Shown: positions 30,501-42,500 of the stretch, in pieces
Layout of the letters: every line of letters starts with the position of its first letter
How positions within the stretch are numbered: the first letter of the stretch is position 1
From: Candidula unifasciata
Taxonomy: Eukaryota; Mollusca; Gastropoda; Stylommatophora; Geomitridae
Direction of reading: 5' to 3'
DNA length: 64,000 nucleotides
NCBI GenBank assembly: GCA_905116865.2
Contig: CAJHNH020004879.1
Location: 124,001-188,000 of the forward strand
The notes under the pieces: generated by a model
What the model saw: the letters and a program-made list of their open reading frames with translations, nothing else
Told to the model about the DNA's origin: nothing
Databases searched by the model: none
Position numbers and translations under genes: made by a program

Positions 30501-33500
30501 CATGCTGTGTTCTACCCTCAGCTCACCCCATGCTGTGTTCTACCCTCAGCTCACCCCATGCTGTGTTCTACCCTCCACTGACTGCATACGGTTTCCTACC
30601 CTCAGCTCAACCTATGCTGTGTTCTACCCTCCACTGACTGCATACGGTTTCCTACCCTCAGCTCACCCCATGCTGTGTTCTACCCTCCACTGACTGCATA
30701 CGGTTTCCTACCCTCAGCTCACCCCATGCTGTGTTCTATCCTCCACTGACTGCATACGGTTTCCTACCCACAGCTCACCCCATGCTGTGTTCTACCCTCA
30801 GCTCACTCCATGCTGTGTTTAACCCTCCGCTGACCGCATGCTGTGTCCTACCCTCAGCTGACCCCATGTTGTGTCCTACCCTCAGCTCACCCCATGTTGT
30901 GTCCTACCCTCAGCTCACTCCATGCTGTGTTCAACCCTCCGCTGACCGCATACGGTTTCCTACCCTCAGCTCACTCCATGCTGTGTTCAACCCTTCACTG
31001 ACTGCATACGGTTTCCTACCTCAGCTCACTCCATGCTGTGTCCTACCCTCAGCTCACCCCATGTTGTGTCCTACCCTCAGCTCACTCCATGCTGTGTTCA
31101 ACCCTCCGCTGACCGCATGCTGTGTCCTACCCTCAGCTCACCCCATGTTGTGTCCTACCCTCAGCTCACCCCATGTTGTGTTCTACCCTCAGCTCACCCC
31201 ATGTTGTGTCCTACCCTCAGCTCACCCCATGTTGTGTCCTACCCTCAGCTCACCCCATGTTGTGTCCTACCCTCAGCTCACCCCATGTTGTGTCCTACCC
31301 TCAGCTCACCCCATGTTGTGTCCTACCCTCAGCTCACCCCATGTTGTGTCCTACCCTCAGCTCACCCCATGCTGTGTTCTACCCTCAGCTCACTCCATGC
31401 TGTGTTCAACCCTCCACTGACCCCATGTTGTGTCCTACCCTTAGCTGACCCCATGTTGTGTCCTACCCTCAGCTCACTCCATGCTGTGTCCTACCCTCAG
31501 CTCACTCCATGCTGTGTTCAACCCTCCGCTGACCGCATGCTGTGTCCTGAGCTAGTGAGTTTAGTGAGCTGTTTTTGTTTCTCATGTGAAATTCCTTTCA
31601 TTTCTGCAGCAGTTCAGTCGTGGTATTCAAAATCGCGGATAGCCGGTTCACGTGTGGGCTAGTGAAATACCGCTTGTAATAATTCTATGCGTGTAGCCAA
31701 CTTATTGTGTCTGACTACTTCCACTGACGACAAACTGCATTTCTGGTGGCAACTGTTGGGTTTAGCACCTCTAGGAACTGCCATTTGCATTTACTGGGTT
31801 CGTACATAATGCCGGGACTAAATGTTTGTTCACCATTTTTTCAAATGGGACATTGAGGGACATTTCATTTGATTTTCACTGGCATAGGAAAGTAGCAAGT
31901 GTGGGTGACCAGATTTCAATGACTACAAGAAGATCACAACCTACCTCTTCCTTGACTGTGCCATACTCAGGGTCTAGAACTTTGAAGAAGTAATGGTACA
32001 AGTTGGAATCCTCAATCACAGACTTGAAATCACGCAGCTTGATATCACCCAGCCTGGGGACAATAACACAGAGAGCTTGTGCTGATCTCCACTATCTTCA
32101 ATCATTATTAACACAACTATGTACACTTTCTTGTACTCAAAGCAAACAACAACAAAAATTAGCCAGGACATAGATCTTCTTCTTCTTCTTTGCGCTCACC
32201 GGCTGTAAACTCCGGCAGGTTGTTCTGGTTGTTTTGTCCACTTCTGGACTTTTATCTGGTTCTAGAACTTGAATTTTGCATGCAAATCTGCTTTTAAAGA
32301 TCTGGCTTATCTGTATGCAGACTGCTGGTTCCTTGCCTCTTAGGCAGATGCACTCTGACTTTGAAGAAAACTAACCTTAACTAGTCTTCTCTTACAACAT
32401 GCATGTTCGGAGGGCTATCGCCCATACAGGAACATGACATATATAAACTGAATGGTTTTTCTTCTTCTTTCTTATGTCAAATAAATGCCTTACCAACTGG
32501 CATGGGCGATCATGTCAACCTACTTCTTGCCATCTCCAACAGCTTGTATCTGTGTTTGTGTTCTGGCAGCCTTTTCAATATCTTCTCTTGCTGTCCTCCC
32601 CTGTCCTTCCTTCCATAAATCTTTCCAGATGTCACAGCATGCTCCAGTATTTCTCTTCTTATATGGCCACAACAATTCTGACTGCCTCTTTCTGATGTTT
32701 ATAAAAAGTTGTCTTTGGGGCTTAGCATCTTTGAAACAGCTGAGTCATTTATATTTAGCTGTTCAAGGTATAGATGAAGTCCTCTGTAAAACCCCATCTC
32801 TAGGGCCTCAAGAACATTAGTTAGGATTGTGTACAAAATGTCCGTCGGCATCCGTGGCTTAGGCGTTGCGAATGCATTTGTAATGCCGGGGTGCGTGGTT
32901 TGATAAAACAATGACAAACTACTGAACGTAAAATTTGCCTAGAAAAACCACAACAGACAAAAGAGCCAGGATTGGTTCTGCAATGTTCTGTAAAGCATAC
33001 GCAACTAACTTTTAAGTAACTGTCCAAAAATCTACAGCCACATGTTACAACTGGATCAGGTTTAAAAAAAAAAAGGGGGGGAGGGGGTGGGTTAAGGGCC
33101 TTTATATGCCAATGGAACATCAAGCATATGATGCTAAAGCGCTCTTTCTGTAGACCAGTCGGTACTCAATGGATGATGTGGTCAACATCACACAGCAACC
33201 GCTCCCTTTCCTGGTGCTCATTTTAGGCTGTAGCCAGCTGGCTGTCTAGGTCAGTTATAACAATCCACTCAAAGCATCTGTTCGGGGCCTCAAATACATT
33301 AAACCTTTGATGCCCTACACCAAATACTTGTGGATTAATTACTGTACAGAAGCACTGATAAACATTTTCCTCCTGGAGGAGTTGGTCACTTAGTGATCTC
33401 TCTCTCCTCCTCCTCTTCTTTATCGCTCTGTTTTTCTTTTTCTTTACATGTGTACATGTACCTCTCTTTCCCTCTCTACTTTGATGTGTGAGTGCTTGCG

Positions 33501-36500
33501 AAGTGTTAATTATTGTTGTCACAACTATTACTAGTATGTTTAAGTGTATGTATGCATAAATTCATGACAATAGTATTTTATTTATAAATGTGTGCTAGAA
33601 CATAAAAAAAAAGGCTAATGGTATATGAGAGAAACATGATAACTTTTGTACACCATTAACACATGCGTGTGAGCATGTAGACAGTCGGTAGTCCAGAACC
33701 TAAGTTTAAAGTGTCTCCTTCGTGCCAAAGAACTGCATGGTTGTGGGGTGCACAATCGTTAACGAAGGCAGTCAGGTCGTACAGGGGTGACACACTGCTG
33801 ATGGGCGTTACACCCCTGGCCCCTTCCCCAGCACGAGGGCACCACTGGGGTGACCATTAATAAACCCTCACTACTTTGGGTCAAAATGGACACTAGGCAC
33901 GGTCACTGTTGTGAGCCGTGGCAAATTTTTTTGCTTCTGCCAAATGGTGGCCGGTGCATTTTTGCTCCATTTGTAGACCGAAAGGATAGTTTTGTCACCC
34001 AGCTTCTGAGTTGAGTTCATGGTGTGACACTGTGAGCTGCTGATTTCATTTGGAATGTTTTTCTACTGTGACCAACATGGTGGTGTGAATTGTAGATTCA
34101 GAAAATGGCGCGATGCCTGTTGTTGCAACATTGGTGGTGCCATTATGCAATTAAAATTGATCGTGTGTACAACTGCTGATCTGTTGGTAACTTCTGCTAC
34201 CATCCATGATGAACTGCATTTCTAATGTTCGACTGTTTGTATTAGCACTTCGGATGGCAACCGTATGCTTTTAATGCGTGCGTATGCTAGTGTATATGCT
34301 GAGACAGCAGTCTGTCAATCTTTCCACAAGGGACTGTGATAAACACTGCGTTTTTTGTTAACAGGAGCGGAGCAACTATGGGGTGACCCGTTTGCTATGA
34401 AGCTGAAACTAATTTACCAGATTACTCAATGCTGATTCAAACCATAGACCCCCAGACTGACAGGCATTTCTTAGCCACTGCACCATCATGACTCTCTCTA
34501 CTTAGCAAGTTTTTTTTTTCTGACCGTCTCGTCTCTACTGTATGACATGGATAAACTGTCTCGTCTCTACTGTATGACATGGATAAACTGTTTATTGTAA
34601 GCACGGATAAACTGTTTATTGTAAGACATGAATAAACTGTCTTGTCTCTACTGTATGACATGGATAAACTGTTTATTGTAAGACATGGATAAACTGTCTC
34701 GTCTCTACTGTAAGACATGGATAAACTGTCTCATCCCTACTGTGTGACATGGATAAACTGTCTTGTCTCTACTGTATGACATGGATAAAATGTTTATTGT
34801 AAGACATGGATAAACTGTCTCGTCTCTACTATATGACATGGATAAATTATTTATTGTAAGACATGGATAAACTGTCTTGTCTCTACTGTATGACATGGAT
34901 AAACTGTTTATTGTAAGACATGGATAAACTGCCTCGTCTCTACTGTGTGACATGGAGAAACTGTCTTGTCTCTACTGTGTGACATGGATAAACTGTCTTG
35001 TCTCTACTGTATGACATGGATAAACTGTCTTGTCTCTACTGTGTGACATGGATAAACTGTCTCGTCTCTACTGTATGACATGGATAAACTGTTTATTGTA
35101 AGACATGGATAAACTGTCTCATCTCTACTGTATAACATGGATAAACTGTCTTGTCTCTACCATATGACATGGATAAACTGTTTATTGTAAGACATGGATA
35201 AACTGTCTTGTCTCTACTGTATGACATGGATAAACTGTTTATTGTAAGACATGGATAAAATGTCTCGCCTCTACTGTATGACATGGATAAACTGTCTTGT
35301 CTCTACTGTATGACACGGATAAACTGTTTATTGTAAGACATGGATAAACTGTCTCGTCTCTACTGTGTGACATGGATAAACTGTCTTGTATCTACTGTGT
35401 GACATGGATAAACTGTCTCGTCTCTACTGTATGACATGGATAAACTGTCTTGTATCTACTGTGTGACATGGATAAACTGTCTTGTATCTACTGTATGACA
35501 TGGATAAACTGTCTTGTATCTACTGTGTGACATGGATAAACTGTCTTGTATCTACTGTGTGACATGGATAAACTGTCTCGTCTCTACTGTGTGACATGGA
35601 TAAACTGTCTTGTATCTACTGTATGACATGGATAAACTGTCTTGTATCTACTGTGTGACATGGATAAACTGTCTCGTCTCTACTGTGTGACATGGATAAA
35701 CTGTCTTGTATCTACTGTGTGACATGGATAAACTGTCTCGTCTCTACTGTGTGACATGAATAAACTGTCTTGTCTCTACTATATGACATGGATAAACTGT
35801 TTATTGTAAGACATAGATAAACTGTCTTGTCTCTACTATATGACATGGATAAATTATTTATTGTAAGACATGGATAAACTGTCTTGTCTCTACTGTATGA
35901 CATGGATAAACTGTCTTGTCTCTACTGTATGACATGGATAAACTGTTTATTATAAGACATGGATAAACTGTCTTGTCTCTACTATATGACATGGATAAAT
36001 TATTTATTGTAAGACATGGATAAACTGTCTTGTCTCTACTGTATGACATGGATAAACTTTATTGTAAGACACGGATAAACTGTTTATCGTAAGACATAGA
36101 TAAACTGTCTTGTCTCTACTGTATGACATGGATAAACAGTTTATTGTGAGACATGGATAAACTGTTTATCTTGTCTCTAATGAATGATATGGATAACTGC
36201 CTATCTTGTTTGTCTTTAAAATAAGACAGGGATAAACTGATCATCTTGACTCAAATGCATGACATGTAAAAACTCACTGTTTGTTAATGACACAAGACAA
36301 GGCCTTCTCCGACTGATCCACATAATACAAGACACTTGTGTGAGCATCTGAAATGATGATTGGAGGATACCTGATCGATGTGCGAGCTCCTGTAAGTTTG
36401 GGTTAGTTACAACTATTTCAGCTGAGTTGTTAGTGATGATGCAGATGAAGATAAAACAATGATGTCTGTTTAATGAGGTAACTACTTGAGATGAACTTTT

Positions 36501-39500
36501 AAAATAAAGTAAAGGACCCTTTTCCACACTTTCAGGTGTACTGGGCATATAGGGCTAGACCCATATTTTATAGAGCAATCAGCATTAGGTGGGTGAAGTG
36601 GGGAAGATGGACTCTAATCGAGACTATCCTCTCCTATTTAGCAATTCACTCTCAGACTTCTAAATTAATTACTGGAAATACAGCCAGTTGGCAGGCCCTG
36701 ATAATTCCATTCAGTTGTTTATAAAAAAAAGTAGCTAACAACCACAATCTGCATCTACCCTTACTGTATGTGGATACTCTGGTACAATGCCTTCTCCTCT
36801 TACTATGTGAGGGTGCTGTAGTACAATGCATATCATTTTATTGTATGAGTATACTGTAGCACAATGCATAACCCCTTATTGTATGTGGATACCCCTTACT
36901 GTATGTGGATACTGTAGTACAATGCTTCTCCCCTTCCTGTATGTGGATACTTAAGTACAATGCATATCCATTTACTGTATGTGGATATTATAGTACAATG
37001 CTTCTCTCTGTACTGTATGTGGATACTTTAGTACAATGCATATCCCCTTACTGTATGTGGATATTATAGTACAATGCTTCTCTCTGTACTGTATGTGGAT
37101 ACTTTAGTACAATGCATATCCATTTACTGTATGTGGATATTATAGTACAATGCTTCTCTCTGTACTGTATGTGGATACTTAAGTACAATGCATATCCATT
37201 TACTGTATGTGGATATTATAGTACAATGCTTCTCTCTGTACTGTATGTGGATACTTTAGTACAATGCATATCCCCTTACTGTATGTGGATACTGTAGTAC
37301 AATGCTTCTCCACTTTTTATATGTCGATAAAGTAAGAAAAGCACATCTCCCGTCACTATGTGTGGTGACCAGGACAGCACATCTCCCATCACTATGTGTG
37401 GTGACCAGGACAGCACATCTCTCATCCCTATGTGTGGTGACCAAGACAGCACATCTCTCATCACTATGTGTGGTGACCAGGACAGCACATCTCCCATCAC
37501 TATGTGTGGTGACCAGGACAGCACATCTCTCATCCCTATGTGTGGTGACCAAGACAGCACATCTCTCATCACTATGTGTGGTGACCAGGACAGCACATCT
37601 CTCATCCCTATGTGTGGTGACCAGGACAGCACATCTCCCATCACTATGTGTGGTGACCAGGATATTACATCTCCCATCCCTATGTGTGGTGACCAGGACA
37701 GCACATCTCTCATCCCTATGTGTGGTGACCAGGACAGCACATCTCTCATCCCTATGTGTGGTGACCAGGACAGCACATCTCTCATCCCTATGTGTGGTGA
37801 CCAGAACAGCACATCTCTCATCCCTATGTGTGGTGACCAGGACAGCACATCTCCCATCCCCATGTGTGGTGACCAGGACAGCACATCTCTCATCCCTATG
37901 TGTGGTGACCAGGACAGCACATCTCCCATCACTATGTGTGGTGACCAGGACAGCACATCTCCCATCCCTATATGTAGTGACCAGGACAGCACATCTCCCA
38001 TCCCTATATGTAGTGACCAGGACAGCACATCTCTCCTTACTGTAGGCTGAGATTGTAGAACAGCGATTGCCTCTTACTGTATGTGGAGACTATTAGAGGA
38101 ATCTCTTCTTAATGCACGTGTAGTACATAAACTTCACTTACTGTACGTGGAGACTGCACAACAGCAATCTCCTCTTACTTATGCTGAGACTGCAGTACAG
38201 CAATCTACCCTAATGTATTCTGAACATTCAGTACAGCACATCTCCCCTTACTGTATGTGAAGACTGCTGTACAGCACATCTATCCTTATTATATGTGGAG
38301 GTTGTAGTAAGCACACTTCCCATCTCCAGTTATGTGGAGACTGTAGTGTAGCACATCTCTCATTGCTATACGTGGAGACTGTAGTATAGCACATCTCCCA
38401 CTGTTATTTTTGGAGACTGTAGTATATCATATCTTCAATTCGTTTTATGTTATAGAACATATTCCATTGCTACAAGTGGGACTGTTGCATAGAATATCTC
38501 CTATTGATACATGTGGGACTATAGTATATCACATCTCCCATTATGTCAAGACTTTTATAGCACATTTCCCATCATGTGGATACTGTAATGTATCACATCT
38601 CTCATTGCTATACATGGAGACTGTAGTATAGCACATCTCCCACTGTTATATTTGGAGACTGTAGTATATCATATCTTCAATTTGTTTTATGTGGGACAGT
38701 AGTATAGCACATCTCCCATTACTAAATGTGGAAACTGTAGTATATCACATCTCCCATTACTATATGTAGGACTGTAGTATAGCACATCTCGCATTGCTAT
38801 ATGTGGGACTGTATTATAAGACATCTCCCATTACTATATGTGGAGACTAGTATACCACATCTCTCACTGCTATATGTGGAGACTGTAGTATAGCACATCT
38901 CCCACTGTTATATGTGGAGACCGTAGTATATCATATCTCCAATTTGTTTTATGTGGAGACTGTGGTATATCACATCTCCCATTACTATTTGTGGGATGGT
39001 AGTATAGCACATCTCCCATTACTATATGTGGAAACTGCAGTATATCACATCTCCAATTACTATATGTGGGACTGTAGTATAGCACATCTTCAACTGCTAA
39101 ATGTGGGACTCTAGTAAAACACCTCCCATTACTAAATGTGGAGACTGTAGTATATCACATCTCCCATTACTATATGTGGAGACTGTAGTATAGCACATCT
39201 CCCATTGCTACATGTGGGACTGTATTATAGCACATCTCCCCTTACTATGTGAAGATCTCTAGTTATTGTTTATAAACATCAACAAAGACAGTAATTAATA
39301 TGTAAACATCAACAAAGAAAACCAACATGTAAACATCAACAAAGAACACTCAATATTAACAAAGAAAACACACATGTAAATGTCAATAAAGACAACACAC
39401 ATGTAAACATTAGCACAGAGAACAAATAAGTAAACATCAACAAAGATAACACACAAGTAAAGATCAACAAAGACAACAAACATGTCAACATTAAAACAAA

Positions 39501-42500
39501 AGACAACACGCATGTAAATAAACAGAACACATGCAAATAACACAGACATCACATATGTAAATATCAACAAAGGATGACAAACATGTAAAAAATGAACAAT
39601 ACACATGTAAATATAAACAAATATGTAAATATCAACAAACATGTAAAGATCAACAAAGACAACAAACATGTCAACATTAAAACAAAAGACTACACGCATG
39701 TAAATAAACAGAACACATGCAAATAACACAGACATCACATATGTAAATATCAACAAAGGATGACAAACATGTAAATAATGAACAATACACATGTAAATAT
39801 AAACAAACATGTAAATATCAACAAACATGTAAACATCAACAAAGACAACAAACAAGTAAATATATATCATGACAACATTAAGAATGATCAACTACCTTGA
39901 GGCCTTGGAATCTGGGAGCGGGCCGCTTTGGCTCCACCTGAGACACCTCTACTTGCCACAGAACCTCGAGATGACCCCAGCTGCCCTCTAGTGACACCTT
40001 GCGGGGTAGTCTGAAATATAACACAGTCGCCTAAACACATGTAACCAAGCTTTCTCTGATATGAACTGAAGAGTCTGGAACTGAATTCACAATGCATTTT
40101 CCTAAAGATTTTGTATTATGTGGCTAGTTGTGCTTGTGCCTACCTGAGGTATTCCTATATTATTTCATTAGTTGTGCCTACCTAAGGTATTGCTGTATTA
40201 TTTCATTAGTTGTGCCTACTTGAGGTATTCCTGTATTATTTCACTAGTTGTGCCTATTTGAAGTATTCCTGTATTATTTCACTAGTTATGCCTAATTGAA
40301 GTATTCCTGTATTACTTCTACTTGAAGTATTCCTGTATTATATCATTAGCTATGTCTACTTGAGGTATTCCTGTTTTATTTCACCAGTTATGCCTACTTG
40401 AAGTATTCCTGTATTATTTCACCAGTTATGTATTTTTTTTTAAAAGTATCCAGAAGCTATGAGTTGTTACCCTTAGGCTCGGTATTATGGGTATCGCAAC
40501 CCTTCGACCTTAATTCCATGATAGATACCATAAATCTGGGTGAAATGTGGCTTTTCTGCCTACCCCCGGGCGTGAACCTGGACCATAAGAAGTTTGTAAC
40601 CCTGTCACTGCGTATTCCTGTATTATGTTGATACCTGTGCCTACCTGAGGTATTCCTGTATAATGCCACTAGTTGTGTCAACCTCCTGAGGTATTCCTGT
40701 ATTGTCACTAATTGTGACTACCTGAGGTATTCATGTATTGTCACTAATTGTGACTACCTGAGGTATTCCTGGAAAATGTAACTAGTTGTGCCTACCTGAG
40801 GTATTCCTGTATTATGTCACTAGTTGTACCAACCTTAGATATTCCTGAAATATGCCTAAAGGTTGTGCCTACCTGAGAGGTATTCCTGAGTGATCCTCGT
40901 CCTGGAGAACTACAACTTGATGGCAAACCCTGGACTCGACCCCTGAGTGAAACTTTAGGAGTATCTCTGCTAGCTGGGGATCGCCAAGACTGAGTGGCAA
41001 TAACAGAACGTTTGACTGGGGTATTCACATTCTGGGGACAGAACATTGTTGATTTCAGTGTGCACAGAAAAACAATATCTCAGTGTGCACAGACAAACAA
41101 TATCTCAGTGTGCACAGACAAACAATATCTCAGTGTGCACAGACAAACAATATCACGTGTGCACAGACAAACAATATCACAGTGTCCACAGACAAACAAT
41201 ATATCAGCGTGCACAGACAAACAATATCTCAGTGTACATAGACAAACAATATATAAGTGTGCACAGACAAACAATATATCAGTGTGCACAGACAAACAAT
41301 ATCTCAGTGTCCACAGACAAACAATATCTCAGTGTGCACAGAGAAACAATATCTTAGTGTGCACAGACAAACAATATCTCAGTGTGCACAGACAAACAAT
41401 ATCAGTGTCCAAAGACAAACAATATCTCAGTGCACAGATAAACAATATCACAGTGTGCACAGAAAAACAGTTTCACAGTGTCCACAGACAAACAATATCT
41501 CAGTGTGCACAGACAAACAATATCTCAGTGTCCACAGAGAAACAATATCTCAGTGTGCACAGACAAACAATATCTCAGTGTGCACAGAGAAACAATATCT
41601 CAATGTGCACAGAGAAATAATATCCCAGTGTGCACAGACAAACAATATCTCAGTCTGCACAGACAAAAAGAATCTCAGTGTGCACAGACAAAAAATATCT
41701 CAGTGTCCACAGACAAAATATATCTCAGTGTGCACAGACAGAAAATATCTTAGTGTGCACAGACAAACAATATCTCAGTGTGCAATGACAAAAAATATCT
41801 CAGTGTGCACAGACAAACAATATCTCAGTGTGCACAGATAAACAATATCTCAGTGTCCACAGACAAAAAATATCTGAGTGTGCGCAGACAAAATATATCT
41901 CAGTGTGCACAGACAAAAAATATCTCAGTGTGCACAGACAAACAATATCTCAGTGTGCACAGACAAAAAATATCTCAGTGTGCACAGACAAACAATATCT
42001 CAGTGTGCACAGACAAAAAATATCTCAGTGTGCACAGACAAACAATATCTCAGTGTGCACAGACAAACAATATCTCAGTGTGCACTGACACGTATTACCT
42101 CAGTGTGTGCAGACAAGCATTGTTTTAGTGTGCAGAGCAAGCACTATCTCAGTGTTCAAATATTATCCCAGTGTGCAAACATATCTCAATGTGCACAAAC
42201 AGAAATTATAGATGTGTGCACAGACTAGCATTATCTCAGTGTGCACAGACCAGCATTACCTCAGCATGCACAGACAAGCAATAATGCACAAAAATGACAT
42301 GATCTCAATGTGCTGCAATATCTCAGTATGCACTTAGAAACATTACCTTAGTGTGCAAACATTACCTCAGGGTGCAGACAAACATTATCACAGTGTGCAC
42401 AGACAGACATTATATAAGTGTATACAGATGGACATTATCTCAGTGTGCACAGACAGACATTTTATAAGTGTATACAGATGGACATTATCTCAGTGTGTAT

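Noticed and set aside
27765..30693. Open frames of 947, 890 and 566 codons on the + strand (Pro/Ser/Cys/His-rich repeats)
   Set aside because: They are the three readings of one stop-free 28-bp minisatellite inside a DIXDC1 intron. All frames are open equally and there is no start context or codon bias.
37276..38045. Overlapping frames of 230-250 codons on both strands
   Set aside because: 36-bp unit, a multiple of 3. Frames on both strands in the same place are a mark of tandem repeats, not genes.
41046..42228. Frames with NNISVCTDKQYLSVHRQ-type repeats
   Set aside because: 25-bp array read in three successive frames. No gene-like start, end or composition.
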